Part shown: positions 22,639-35,143 of the stretch, piece by piece
Layout of the letters: every line of letters starts with the position of its first letter
Numbering within the stretch: position 1 is the stretch's first letter
From: Wurfbainia villosa
Lineage: Eukaryota > Streptophyta > Magnoliopsida > Zingiberales > Zingiberaceae
DNA length: 64,000 bases
Assembly: GCA_025175895.1 (NCBI GenBank)
Contig: CM046005.1
Coordinates: 64,380,325-64,444,324, forward strand
Direction of reading: 5' to 3'
Made by a program: the position numbers and the translations under genes
Notes under the pieces: generated by a model
The model's database searches: none
Told to the model about the DNA's origin: nothing
The model's input: only the letters and a program-made list of their open reading frames with translations

Positions 22639-24112
22639 TGTTGGTGCAATCGGCCCAGCAGTACCTTGATGGTATTTTGATGATAGACAAAACTCATGAC
22701 ATGGGATTGTCATGGGAAAGTCCAACATGGGTTGGCATGGAAAATCCAAGCATGGAGCTTGGTGTGGAAGTCCAAGGGGGAAGCCTTGGCATGGGAAAGT
22801 CCAAAGCATTGCGGGCGCGCTTGGTGCTTGGCATGGGAAAGTCCAAAGCATTGCGAAGCCGTGCGCTTGGTGCTTGGCATGGGAAATCCAAAGCATTGCG
22901 AAGCCGTGCGCTTGGTGCTTGGTGAGAAATGCATTGCGAAGCCGTGCGCTTGGTGCATTTGGGAAGTCTTGAGGACTTGGTAAGTTCACTAGGCTCGGGG
23001 TCCTTGAGTCGGTGAAGGATGGCATTGCGAAGCCGTGCGCTTGGTGCATCCGAGGGACCGTCGGACGGGGAGCGAATGGAGTGAGCCCAAAGGGAAGCAT
23101 ACTTCTAGGGCATGAGACGCGAAGGATGGCGTTGCGAAGCCGTGCGCTTGGCGCATCCGAGGGACGTAGGCCGAGGGAAGAGAGCTTTGGTGGGGAACTC
23201 CATTAGGGATAAGGTGAACTTGGCCAAGTGGCTAAGACTGAGTGTCGGAGGCTCAAACATCGTTATGTTTGAGGTTTTGCCCGACATCAGTCGACTGGCA
23301 TAGGTGCCGGTTCGACTGATCCAAGTCGACTAGAGTTCGACTGGTGTAAGGCTAGGGTTTTGTGCTTGGCGCCGATCGCCATGGATCGTAGTCGATCGTC
23401 GTCGATGAGTCGATCGACTGAGGGATGGCGGTGATCATGGGAGTGTCGCGAGCAGTAACGCTCCGTGGCCGACTACTCGGGTCACCGACGGTGATGGGCA
23501 TCATCGGATCGTAGGTGATCCGTTGGAACTTGTCCGACGTGGATCTGGCCGTTGTGAGACAACGGCTACAGGGGCAGTCGACTGCTAGGCGCGAAAACAG
23601 CTTGATGCAGGTTATAAATGGAGCACGAGTTGGAGGATTTCACCAAGACTTTTGTGAAGCTATTGGAGGGGAATTGCTGCTGCATTCCAGACCTTCAAGA
23701 GTCATCTAAAGCAAGCAACAAGCAAAGGATTCAAAGCAAGCGTTGTAAAGTGTTCTTTACGTGTATTTCGTATTTGTCTTTGTATTGCTTGTATTTCATT
23801 ACTTAGTGTAATTGCTTGTGAGAGGTTTCTCCACCTCCGACGTGTAGTCGAAAAGGAGTGTTATAGTTAGTGCCGTGTGTATAACTAGAGCTCGAGGAGC
23901 TCGCCCATGGAGTAGGAACCATTCGGTTCCGAACCACGTATATCGTGTGTGTTTGCTTGTGCTTATTTGTTGTTAGTATTATTATTGTTTTATTGTTTCC
24001 GCTGCGCTAACGACAATCGTAGACAAGCAATGCAACGAGAACGAACGAATTACGACATCCAACGAACGAGGGCTATTCACCCCCCTCTAGCCGGCCGTAC
24101 CGATCCCCTACA
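22639..24112 (+). repeat. TRG-2 3' LTR
   Basis: 1,474 bp, same ends as the 5' LTR. Two CAGTCGACTG palindromes (23287, 23577); the second is absent from the matching place in the 5' LTR. TATA box TATAAAT at 23613-23619. Confidence 0.93.
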
Positions 24113-24268
24113 GAAACATTTCAAAAGGATTTCTTTTCATTTTTAAGTTTTTCAATTCGAATGTTTTAAGCTTTCGTCGTATCGTTAATTCCTACTCCCA
24201 CACTACTAATCCAAGACGAGAGTCTTGGCACTTTCTTTTTGTTATTGTCGTTGCAAGTTTTTTTTTAA

Positions 24269-25813
24269 ATGGCCCATCTCGAAGGGTTTAGCACCATCCG
24301 ACCTCCATTTTACAATGGAGATGACTTTTGGTACTGGAAGGGTCGGATGGATTGCTTTCTAAAAACCTAAATCGAGATGTGGATCGTAATCCAAACCGGG
24401 TTCACACTTCCTACTAATGAAGTTGGTGAATCGTTGGATTACGATAAATGGATGAACGCCATGAAAAGACAAGTGGAAGTCGATGCCAAGGCTACCCAAA
24501 TTCTACAATGTGGTTTGTCCAAAGAGAAGCTCAACCGCATCAGCCCCTTCATCAATGCGAAGGACTTATGGAACAAGCTCGTCGAGCTACACGAAGGAAC
24601 CGACGATCCTAAGGTATGTAAACACGATTTATTGTTTAATAAATTGTATAACCTTAAGATGCAGGAACACGAAATGGATACCCAATTACATGCTCGTATA
24701 CAAGATATCATTAATATCCTACACTCAATCGGACAGAAGGTCGAAAACCGAGATCTAATAAGGTATGCTCTAAACGTGTTCCCTAGGACTACCTTGTGGG
24801 CATCCATGGTCGATGTCTACAAGGTTCCTAAGGACCTTTCTAAAATTAGATTAGATGAACTATTCTCAGAATTTGAACTTCATGAACAAACTAACGCGGT
24901 CTGGGCCGAGAAAGGAGTTGCCTTGCTTGTAGGTCAAAGAAGAAAGGAGAAGACCAAGCTACCTCTCGAGCAAGAAGAAGGATCCGAACCCAAGGATGAA
25001 CCTGAGTCTGAATCTGAAGAGGAGGCCGCGATAGTGAACATAGTGTGGAGAATAATTCGACAAGAAAGGGGGCAATCGAAGAACAAAAAGAAAGGGCAAT
25101 TCAAACTAAAGCAAAAGGGAGCAAGGAAAGCTTTTCATTCAACTTGGGACAACGAAGAAGAAGGCGTCGGCGTAGCGTACATGGCAAGACCAGAAGAGTC
25201 TGAGTTAGAGTTTGTAGCCGAATCCAACTACAACTCCGACTCCAACCCCGAGGACTACTTCGAGAAGAGACTCAAAGTCGGGCCGAAAGAGAAAGTTAAG
25301 GTTAGCCATTCTTTAATTAGTAAACTTTATCATACAATTAAAATGCTAAGTAGGAAACTAACTAAGTCCAAGTCTAGGGTCAAATCCTTGCTTGAGGAGG
25401 TTGAAACCCTCAAGCAAAAGGCCACCCTAACCTCTTCGACTAGTCAAGTTCAAGAGGAGGGCTCAACTTGAGTTGAAAAACTCAAAGATGAGAACTCACT
25501 CTTGAAAGGACAAGTCCAAGATCTCGAGGCTCGATTGGATAAGTTCTCGACGGGATCCAAGAATCTTAATTGACTTCTTGGAACCTAGAGAGTTGTGTAC
25601 AATAGAGTCGGACTTGGGTTTAGCTCAAAGACTACGAATAGATCGTATATGTCTATCGTAAATCATAGTCATCAACAAGTCCAAGCTTGGGTCCCTAAAA
25701 TTCTCTTAAACTCACATATAAGGACCAATAGGTATTGGATTCCCAGGATCAAATCCACTTTCTGGATAGACCATATTGGTTCAATGGTCCAGGGGGAGCT
25801 AATACCAAAATAG
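24269..25813 (+). pseudogene. Cop-C Gag pseudogene
   Basis: The ATG at 24269 gives MAHLEGFSTIRPPFYNGDDF, a Sirevirus/copia Gag start (DUF4219-like). An in-frame TAA follows KT about 34 codons in. The long open part runs 24377-25471 and contains the UBN2-like domain (LWNKLVELHEGT, VENRDLIRYALNVFPRT.W). TGA at 25469 and two further stops near 25572 and 25584 precede the conserved C-terminal motif VVYNRVGLGF..QVQAWVPK in the same frame. The zinc knuckle expected after the linker is not visible: the region has only basic KNKKKGQFKLKQKG. At least four nonsense codons and no frameshift, so decay was by point mutation. Protease and later domains are absent. Confidence 0.85.
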
Positions 25814-26924
25814 TATACCTGATACCTTAGCATCATCAATCTTTTTGTTTTACCTTTCAGAACGGCTAGATAGGGAAAATAGTTAGTCAACTCTTGACAA
25901 CATAGTATCAAGATGCGGCGAGATGATAGTACATTAGGCAAATAAAGTCTAGGGTACTCGAGCTAGATAAGGCATATCTAGCTTGGTGCACTTGACCGAG
26001 TGGAACTAGCTGAAGCTACCTCACTGTATCCTAAACTAGTTAGACTAGGAAGTAGTTTTAAGTGACTCAAGTTATCATTTTCCTTAACTTGGCTTTGTCT
26101 AAGGAAGTGGTCGTTGTTCCGATCAAAGAAGGCCCCTGTGCCTCGCCACAACCTGGAAGTCAATTTCTCGAAAAGGTTACTTGACGAGCTCAGGGTTAAA
26201 TCCGAATCTAACCCAAGATTGACTAACTTTAATTAAGTATAAATCATCTCACAAAACATATAAAGCAAACACATTCTGAGACACATAGAATGGGTGAGAT
26301 GATTAAGGAATAATTATAAAATACATAACTTTTTCAAAAAGATGTATATTCTGCCAACTATTGTGCTTAAATGAATAATTATAATCGACCAATACTAAAT
26401 ATACAACTCTTTAGGCCAAAGTTTAGCGCCCCCTAACTCTCTTATACCTCATACATTTTACTAAGGGGGAGAGCAAACTAACCCTAAGGGTTATACTACA
26501 AAAAATCTTTTTTGAAAATAAACTTATAAATATTTTTGAAATTAAAATATCCTTCAAAAACTTATTGTTGGTGCAGAGGGATATACCTCTAGCTAATTTA
26601 TTTAACCAGTTAGAGACGCATGCTTGGACTCATACTCAATTTCATTTTTTTTGCATGCTATAATATTATGTGTTTAAAACCCCTATTTTTTTTATATAAA
26701 CCCCCAACCTTATTTTTGATTCATGGCAAAAGGAAGAGAAGAGCGTAAGTTAAGGGGGAGTAACACAAAATTTAAACAATTAAAGTATTTCTTTCAAAAC
26801 TAACCTAGGGTTAAGGGGGAGTTCTTTAAAGTGAGTTTATCATTTACTTTACTTGTTTTATGTCTTATGCTATAAATTTCCCTTAACTTTATGTTGATTT
26901 GCCATAGATCAAAAAGGGGGATAT
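25814..26924 (+). other. Cop-C post-gag spacer and 3' non-coding region
   Basis: 25850-26250 is the spacer shared with Cop-A and Cop-B. In Cop-B it leads into pol; here the sequence diverges at about 26270-26290, so pol was lost or never present. Polypurine runs TAAGGGGGAGAG (26462), TAAGGGGGAG (26751), TTAAGGGGGAG (26811) and AAAAAGGGGGAT (26911, functional). A second LTR-start copy TGTTGGTGCAGAGGG is at 26566. Confidence 0.75.
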
Positions 26925-27999
26925 TGTTGGTGCAAGGGCACCAGATAATCGAACCTATGTTTTAATTATGACAAAGACACAAAGTTAAGCTTATATCGTT
27001 ATCTCACGAGCTAAATGAAGTGTGCAGGAATGTTAAGCTAAAGCTGAAGGTCTGGCGACACCCGGAGGTTCTTGTGTTGAGAAACCGTGGTGGTCGGGCG
27101 ACACCGGAAGGACTTCGGAGGGAGCCGAAGAAATCAGGTGGAGACCGGAAGTAAAAGCTACAAAGGTAAAGCTTGAGGTAAGCTCGTGTGAGTAAGTGTA
27201 AGTAAGGTCGAGCCCTCGGTACGGGGACGTCCTTAGGCGACGATCTGACTAAGACATCCCATGGAAGATCTATGTCGAGATCGGACGGTTGGTAGCCATC
27301 GAAAACACTTATTTCAATGTCATTTTTGAGCTAACTCTTGATGCAGCTGAAAATCCCGGGCATAAGTTCAACTGGCCAGTTCAACCGGCCAGTTCAACTT
27401 TTGTTCAAATTCCAGCTTCGAGGATAGTCAAAACCTCATCCCCTTATCTTAGGGTAAGGTGGCCTTTGATGATAAGACTTGAGCTCAACTTTTAGGGTTC
27501 TCAAAGGCTATAAAAGAAGGAGTGTTCTTCACCATTTTCATCATTCCAAGTGCTCTCAAGTGCTCCCGCAATGTCGTGACTCTCCGACGACTCTACGACG
27601 ACGAAGTGCTTCCAAAATGCCGACTATACGAGCTCAACCTCCATCTCCTTAGTCGTCAGTAACATCTTAAGTTGTCAATTCAGATTGCTTGTATTTAAGT
27701 TTGTATTTCCAAGCTTTTATCGTAACAAGGAGAGAGGGGTTTGTTTCTCTACCTCGAGTTTTCTTGTATCTTTGTAATCATCAACTCCTACCTCCAACGA
27801 GGAGGAGTGTTTTAGTGAATTACTCTCCGTACGCGGTCTAAGACCATTAGGGCCTTGGATTAGGAGTCGGTAGGCTATGAACCAAGTAAAATAAAATTGT
27901 CTCATTTATTTTCCGCTGCTACTCGTGTTTTATATCGAATGAAAAGTAAGATTCTCGTGCGCTATTCACCCCCCCTCTAGCGCTTATTCCGATCCAATA
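26925..27999 (+). repeat. 3' LTR of Cop-C
   Basis: 1,075 bp, TGTTGGTGCAAGGGCACC to CGATCCAATA (terminal CA mutated to TA). TATA box TATAAAAG at 27509-27516. CTATTCACCCCCCCTCTAGC near the end. It is followed by Cop-B LTR sequence rather than a primer site, confirming it is the 3' LTR. Confidence 0.88.
27509..27516 (+). promoter_or_regulatory. TATA box of Cop-C 3' LTR
   Basis: TATAAAAG, in the same LTR position as in Cop-A and S2. Confidence 0.6.
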
Positions 28000-28432
28000 G
28001 GGTTCTCGACTGCACTAAAGAGTTAGCTCGAAATAAAAACAATATAAGTGAATTCAATGGCCACTTACCGTCCGATCTCGACCTAGACCTTCCATGGGAA
28101 GTCTTTATCGGATTGCCGCCTAAGGATGTCCCCGTACGAAGGACCCAGCCTTACATTCACTCACACATGAGCTTACCTTAGGTCCTTTTGTGACTTGCAG
28201 CTTTGCTTCAGGTCTCCACCTGGGTTCTTCGGCTCCCTCCGAAGTTTTCCTAGTGTCACCCTACCACCACGGTTTCCCGACTCAGAATTCTCCGAGTGTC
28301 GCCAACCTTCAGCTCAGCTTAACTATTCCTGCACACTTGGTACAGCTCATTAGACAATAATATGACCTTAGCTTTGGGTCTTTGCCATAATCAAAACCTA
28401 GGTTCGATTATCTGGTGCCTACTGCACCAACA

Positions 28433-29232
28433 ATCTCTCCCTTTTTGATCTATGGCAAACCAACACAAAGTTAAGGGAAAAATTAATGCATAAGAGTGAA
28501 ATTATTATTATGAATATGAAATAAGCATAAATTATAAATGCATAACTTAGTAAGTTAGTGTGAGTAACATAGTAAGTTAGCATAAGTAGGAGTATGAGTA
28601 AAACTCTTTTTCAAGTCCTCCCCCTTGACCTTAGGTGAGTACTTGAAAAAGGATCTTAGCTCTTCCCCTTAACGGTTGCAACTTAAAAAGTTAAGTAATC
28701 AAGATTACTTAACATTGGCCTAAATGTATAAGTTATGTTTAAGTTAAGTTATCAAAAATCAATTTTTGATCTCTTAACTTTGGCCTTTTTCTCCCCTTGT
28801 TGCCATAAAAGAAAGTTAAGTTAAGTAAGTGTCACTTACTTAACTTTGGCTTGATGATTTTAAGTTTAAATTTAAGTTAAGTTATCAAAAGAAATTTTTG
28901 ATCCCTTAACTTTGGCCTTTTTCTCCCCCTTTTTCTATAAATCGAAAAAGTGTGGGGGTTTATAGAAAAAACCTTTTCGAAACATAGTGATTATGTTTTA
29001 TACGTCCAAGCATGTTCCTATTAGATTTTGAAAATAATACTTTAAACATAAGCTTAACTAATAGAATGTTCAACTCTATTTGACTTAATTGATATAGAAT
29101 GATCAATAAGTCCTGATTAGAGTTGGGTAATTTAGATAATTATACACCATGGTTCATGTTGATGCACTAGATCTACATCTAGAACCAGGAGTAAGGTCAT
29201 AACATCTCACGCCCATCTACGTGGCTAAGTAC
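28433..29232 (-). other. Cop-B 3' non-coding region and polypurine tract
   Basis: On the minus strand a polypurine tract (AAAAAGGGAGAGA) abuts the LTR, with additional GGGGGAG-type runs near 28617 and 28926. No gene. It is cut at 29233 by Gyp-1 and continues at 58208. Confidence 0.7.
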
Positions 29233-29844
29233 TGATGTGAGCAAAATATATAGGATTTTAGGAGTAGTTTTTGTTCACATCTCGCTGCATTTTATACTTG
29301 TTGCATGCATATCGTACTTTGTTTTGCGTGCATTTCCTATTTTCTAGTTCGGAGATCTGCTCTTTGTGCTTTTGTGTGTAGGACAACATTCTATGGGAAA
29401 AATGGCACACTTTTGGAGCAAGAAGAAGGCATTTGGTAGCTGGAATAGAAGGGCACACACCCTAACCCTGTGGATCCACATGCCCGGCCCTAGATCACGA
29501 ATCAGCACCACACACAGCCTGACCATGTGAATCCACATGGTCGTGTGGCGCTAGGACGATTTAGACACGATTAGGTTTTCTCGGGTTTCGGGAAGATTCA
29601 GCCTCATGTCTATATAAGGAAAGCTACGCCCAAACCCTAGGGGGGAGGCACAACGGCCGAGATGGCACACCGACGCCCTAAAAAGCATCGGGAACTCACA
29701 ATGGGGAGAAAGGAAGATGCTCGAGGATCAAGTTATGCACTTCAATGCCAGAGAGAAGAGCCATAGTGCATTATAATTCACATTCCTTGCGCAATTTACA
29801 TTATTTCTATGAATTTGATTATGCTTTGTTTTTCTCTTCTCGTA

Positions 29845-31359
29845 TGTAGAGGATTCGGTGACCGCTAGAGGGGGGTGAATAGCTCGTTTCAATACTCAAT
29901 GGAATTCGTTGTGTGTTCATCTCTACAAGTCGTGTTAGCACAAATGAATATATAGCAATAACAAAACAAGACAAACACAATTCACAACATGAAATATAAC
30001 GTGGTTCGGAACCGAATGGTTCCTACTCCACGGATCGGGCTCCAAATGCCCTAGCGATGCAAATACGCACTACTAATCACAATAACTCCTTCTCGACACA
30101 AGTCGGAGGTGGAGAAATCTCGTACAAATGATCTTACAACAGTGAGAAATAAATATAAGCAATTACAATAAGGAAATGCACTACAAGTAAAGGAAAAACA
30201 CTTTACAATTGCCTTTGGATTGCTTGCTTTTGGTTGCTTGAAGAATAGACTTGGAGACCCTGATTTGCAGCAACAAATCGCCCTAAAGTAGATCAAGAAC
30301 CGGTTGTGATTTCCTCCTCCACGAGCTCCATTTAAAGCTGCTACCTGGGCTAGAAATTGCCTATCAGCCGACTACTCGGGACCATCAGTCGACTGATGAC
30401 ACTGTTGCTGTGAGACAATGATGTGATCCACACTGGAAACATCCAATGGATAGGACATCAGTCGACTGATCGAGCCTTCACTCAACTTCTAACCCCAGCA
30501 GTCGAGTTAAACTCTATTCTGTGCCCGAAATACCGAGCACCACCGCTTGGTGATCACAAGATCGATCGATCGATCAACCAACATGCGCCTCCTTTGGCTG
30601 ATCGCTAGGCACTCCCGCCAAACCCTAATTCGATTGACACCAATGACCGCCACATGGTCCCACCGAATCGACACACCTCAAACATGAGGTTTTAACCTCA
30701 AATATGAGGTTTAACCCAAGTATGGTTCCCCCATACTTGCTAGACCACCCGTAGCCTAGACCTAAGCCTTCTAGCCACCTCCATCAGACTCGTGTCTATC
30801 GGATCCCTCTAATTCATCCATGACTTGTTCATTCATACGCTAGCCTTCAGGTGCTTCCATCGGCTATGTCATGCTAATGGTGTCTACACCGCCAAGGCAC
30901 ATTAGACTTACGCTGCCAAGACTCCCGCTTGGACTTTACGCCGCCAACCATTGGACTTATGCTGCCAAGACACTCGCTTGGACTTTACGCCGCCAATATC
31001 AAACCCCTTGAACTTTCCAAATGCCAAGACTCAAGCTTGGACTTTCCCTTGCCAACCCATGTTGGACTTTCCATGTCAAGACCCATGCTTGGACTTTCCA
31101 TGCCAAGACCCATGCTTGGACTTTACATGCCAAGTACTCAAGACTTGGACTTTCCATGACATGGTCAACTCCAATCAACCATCAAAATCCCCCTCGAGTC
31201 AAACTCGAGTCCGATCAATCATGACCCGGGTCAATTGCACCAATAATCTCCCCAAAATATTATCAGACATTAATGTCAAACATCAATGTCAAACATCAAA
31301 ACATCTCTCGAGTCAAACTCGAGTCTGGTCAATCATGATCTCGGCCGATTGCACCAACA
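29845..31359 (-). repeat. TRG-3 left (3') LTR
   Basis: 1,515 bp. On the minus strand it starts TGTTGGTGCAATCGGCC (31359) and ends at TGTAGAGG (29845, as CCTCTACA). U3 subrepeats of about 27-33 bp (TTGGACTTTCCATGCCAAG type) at 30900-31160. Palindromes at about 30394 and 30460. The block 30538-30675 is scrambled relative to 49471-49625. Confidence 0.9.
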
Positions 31360-33218
31360 ATCTCCCTCTTTTTTATGTTTGACAAAAACACATACCTTTG
31401 AGTTAGAACACTAACTCAAATCTCCTTACCAATTATCCCAAATTGGTAATCTCAAACATTTTCCAAAACATTCTCCCCCAAACATTCTCTCCCTTTTTGA
31501 CATACATCAAAAAGGTTCTCTCCAAGGAGGTCAATGTCTCATGTCCCAATGAGATCTTACAATCTCTCCCTTGGTCCAAAAATACCTAGGATGCCTACCA
31601 TCTTCCTAGTGATAAGTCCCATATCACTCAAGAGAGGCAATCCTATACACAATCCCAATTTCCAAATTGGGTATCTCCTAATTCCATTTTCCCCCTCATG
31701 AGGAAAAATACCATCCATCATCCCATGATGGATACCTCCCCCTAAAGGCTTGCTCCCCCTTGACCATTGCACCAACAATGTCCTTGGGAAGTCCCTAAGC
31801 CAATAGGAACTCTAAACCATCAAAAATAAGGTCTGAAGTTCAACATTGAACTTTCCCATACCTTAAATTTGATACATCACCCTAACACCTTTTCTAATCC
31901 ATATCCAATGGATTTTTACCCTTTATAATGCTTCCCGAAGCATATCCTAGGGTTAGGAGTGGTTAGGGACCTTTACCGTAGCTGAAAATGGGCTAAACAA
32001 ACCGTGTTTTCTCGAATCACCGACAATGAGTCTCTCAAAAATCACCGATCATTATGCTCATCACTACCAATCGCCACCAAGATCGATCGATAATCAAATA
32101 TCAAAATTTCAGTTATCAAAAATGAAATTCATAAATTCATAAATAATTATACGTAATTTAAAAAATCATGAAATTTTATACGTATAATACTTATGACAAA
32201 TACAATGGGTAAAAAATGTTAGAAAAATATTTTACCCATAAAATATCGAAATTGACACAAAGTTCAAAAGTGAAGAAAAACTTCAAAGTTTTAGCTCACT
32301 TTATATCAACTTCATCAATGGTGATTGCTATCAAAAGATAGACTTCACTAAGGTTTTCTAAAATGATTTTAAAATAGTTTTGAAAACCTATATTGGATCA
32401 TATTCCTTGGGCTCAATGTACATGACTTATACAAAAGCTTTCCCAATGATCCACACATGATTTTAGATGAGTTTGAGTTCATCTAGATGCAAAAACTATG
32501 CACCTTGAACTTAACTCATATCCTAGCATCTCACAAGTATCTAGGGTGTATAAATACACATACATGTCAATTAGATGTGAGATGTGGGTTTTGGTTTATC
32601 TTAAACTAAGGCTTTATGCATTTTCTAAGGCAACACTACTTGATTCCCTTATAAATGAAACTTCAAGTCATGTCATTGTCCTTAAATCAATTTTCATTAA
32701 CTTAAATGCATGAATGATCATGGCATAAATGATAGCAATAATTAAGCATGGCCAATGATCATGATGTCATGGCATATGATATAATCTAAAAACACATGAC
32801 ATTAAACCTTAATCCTAAACATGATCATGACATATTAAATGGTAAAAATAAATATGATGTCATGGCGTGTTATATGGCAAACAAGGCATGGCATATAAAA
32901 TGTATAGGTATAACAATACCTAAATTTTAGTATTAATTGTCATTTGATATAATTAATTATATTTTGCCATATTGATACTAAACCCCCATGTGTGCCACAA
33001 ACCCAAAATGACACGCAATGACCTCTATACCTAAATTGTGCCAAATTAATTGATTTTTCATAATCCCAACAATGTAATGGCACATCCTAAAATCTTTTAG
33101 GATCAAAGATCAAACCTATTTCCAAATTATCCATAACCTTTAAAATAACCTAAAGTGTCACCTTTACCATGGTTAGGTTAACTACTCATCCATTTAAAGT
33201 TGGCACACCCAAACCCAT
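31360..33218 (-). other. TRG-3 3' non-coding region
   Basis: 1.86 kb without a gene. Polypurine tract next to the LTR (minus strand AAAAAAGAGGGAGAT). More tracts appear as CTCCCCC at about 31468 and 31735-31758. An LTR-start copy TGCACCAACA is at 31768-31777. Aligns to TRG-2 21100-22638. Confidence 0.75.
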
Positions 33219-34254
33219 CTAGCATGAATCGATCACACTCTTAGAAACCCAAAACCTATTTGAGCACCTAGGGTTTACTAGGTATTCCTTAGGGATGACC
33301 TCCCTATATATCTTCCTAATGACCCTTCTAGGCTTGTTAGCCTTGGTCATTTGGGTCTTGCCTAGGTTAACTCTAGGGGTAACTCCCCTTGTAACCTTCT
33401 TAGTGGCCACCCTATGTTTCTTAGAAACCCTAGCCACTATGCACAAACCTTAGTTACCCTTAGGGATGACTTCCCTAGTAACCTTGGTCTTCCTAGACCT
33501 AGTTTGTATTCCATAATCAAATGGAACACTATGATAAGCCACCTTAGGCTTAGGTTTGTGACCCAAACCTTTCTTGCCCTTGGTTGACTTTTGTCTCTTA
33601 GGCCCTAGGTGTTAACTTTGACTTCTAGACCCTATGGTTTGACCATTTGACCTTTGCATTTGATTTGTCATTTTTGTAAGGGTCTTTTCAAGTTTTTCAA
33701 GTCTTGACCTCAAGGCTTGGTTTTTCAATTCTAATTGCCCAATTTTCAATTTTTCATTTGGTCTTTGGGCATTGTTTTTCCTAGGCATATACCTAGTCCA
33801 TTTAGGGTTTAAGCCTAGGTGGTCTTCAATTTTTCTAATAGATTCCCTAGGTAAGGTTTTCCTAGGGACATTAATCCCAAATTTCTCCCTATTTGAAAAG
33901 TGGACATTCTTAGCTCCTAAACAAAAATATTTATTGTTCCTAGCATGCTTTTCATGAGTAATAGCAAGTGAATTGAAATTTCTAGCATGCTTTTGCCTAT
34001 TAACTAAAGAAGGTGCATTATTGAAATATAACTTAGGGTTAGCCTTAGCTCCCCCTACTTATGATGCTCCTTCCTTTTTCCTAAGGCATTGGCTCCTATA
34101 ATGTCCCGGTTGTTGGCATTTGAAGAACACAACGTGTTCCTTGCTCTTCTTGGTGGGGACACCGACATCCTTAGACTTTTCTTAACTTTTAGGCACCGAA
34201 GGAGCTTTCCTCACTCTCTTTGGGCACTTGCTCTTATAGTGCCTGGATTCCCTA
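33219..34254 (-). pseudogene. TRG-3 Gag, C-terminal part
   Basis: The continuation of the Gag that starts at 48711, after the Cop-D insertion. It holds the end of the first zinc knuckle (HYKSKCP, about 34235), a second knuckle FKCQQPGHYRSQC (about 34085) whose first Cys is replaced by Phe, a Lys-rich tail, a coiled-coil segment, and an open stretch 33219-33446 with the conserved Gag end PKEYLVNPRCSNRFW. Several stops occur in between. Homologous to TRG-2 20080-21088. Confidence 0.75.
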
Positions 34255-34378
34255 TGTTGGTGATCGTTTGGAAGCTAGAGGGGGGTGAATAGCGTTTTTC
34301 ATTTCTACAATAATGATTAGCGGAAGCAAACACAAATAATATATGTAAACACAAAAAGCAATGCTAACAAAAGCCTTT

Positions 34379-35009
34379 CGGCAATTTACCAAACACAGCT
34401 CTTAAAGTTCGGAATTGCCCAAAAAGCGTACCATAGTTTCCGATTTACCAAATCGCGTACCTAATTCCCCTTTTATCCCTCCTTCCAAACAGACATGCGG
34501 CAATTTAATGATGAGAGAGAATTTTCATGCATCCGAGCCACTATTGGAAATTCCGAACCATCTAAACGTGGTGTTGGGAATTCAAATCCCAGCACCACAG
34601 TATTCCTGGGAATATAATTCCCAGCACCATCTTTTTTTTATCTGATTTCTAATTTATATCAGTCTGATTTCTGAAATATTGCTGTGAATACCTAATAAAA
34701 CCTCGAATATCAGAAATTTTAGCCACGGATACACAGAGGGACACTACTAAAACTCAATGGACTTGGATTGGATCGAAAAAGAGGTGAATAGGACCATCAA
34801 TGGGTTTTGACCGAAACCCATTGATGGACCTAGAGGAGTCTAAATTTCGAAATCTTGACACAGACTGAAAGATCTTACAATATAAATTTTTGATATGTCG
34901 AGGAAACTTAGTTTTAATCATCTTATTTTCCAATTTTAACTTGTGTCGAAAAAAAGATGGTACTAAAAGTTGAGAAACTGGTGGTAGTGGTGCTGGAATT
35001 GTAAATTCC
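34379..35009 (+). repeat. FB-1 left terminal inverted repeat
   Basis: Pairs with 37361-37988. Contains an inner perfect hairpin CCATCAATGGGTTT (34794-34807) with its complement at 34814-34827, and several CCCAGCACCA/TGGTGTTGGG pairs near 34570-34630. Confidence 0.88.
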
Positions 35010-35143
35010 AAAGACCACCGCGTGCCGAATTGAAATTTCCAAGACCATGGTCCGGATTGGAATTCCCAAAGACCACAATGGTGTTAATCCTGCACCACCA
35101 GCGTAGTGCCGGAAATTCCAATTTCGACCATGATGCCGAATTG

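Larger units (their letters stand above)
17989..24112 (+). mobile_element. TRG-2: complete gag-only LTR retrotransposon (TR-GAG type)
   Basis: 5' LTR 17989-19484, internal 19485-22638, 3' LTR 22639-24112. Exact target duplication GAAAC at 17984-17988 and 24113-24117. The internal 3.15 kb holds a primer site, one gag (19542-21088) and 1.55 kb of non-coding sequence, with no protease, integrase or RT. It is inserted in the untranslated leader of Cop-C, 48 bp after that element's primer site. Same family as TRG-3 and S1. Boundaries are unambiguous. Confidence 0.93.
12261..27999 (+). mobile_element. Cop-C: gag-only Sirevirus-type element inside the Cop-B LTR
   Basis: 5' LTR 12261-17935 (interrupted), primer site at 17936, gag remnant 24269-25813, long 3' non-coding region, polypurine tract at 26911, 3' LTR 26925-27999. 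Removing TRG-1 and TRG-2 leaves about 2.9 kb of internal sequence and no protease, integrase or RT. The flanks are GATTT (12256-12260) and GGGTT (28000-28004), which match at only three of five positions. The target duplication is therefore decayed or absent, although the Cop-B LTR continues correctly on both sides. Confidence 0.8.
11582..28432 (-). repeat. 3' LTR of Cop-B, split by Cop-C
   Basis: LTR sequence lies at 11582-12260 and 28000-28432, together 1,112 bp. Read on the minus strand it starts TGTTGGTGCAGTAGGCACC (28432) and ends CGATCCAATA (11582). TATA box TATAAAAT at 12070-12077, minus strand. It is adjacent to a polypurine tract at 28433-28452. Same family as the Cop-A and Cop-C LTRs. 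Confidence 0.8.

Noticed and set aside
27289..27495. Short plus-strand frame in the Cop-C 3' LTR
   Set aside because: It lies upstream of the TATA box in U3, ends within the LTR, and is not kept in the related LTRs.
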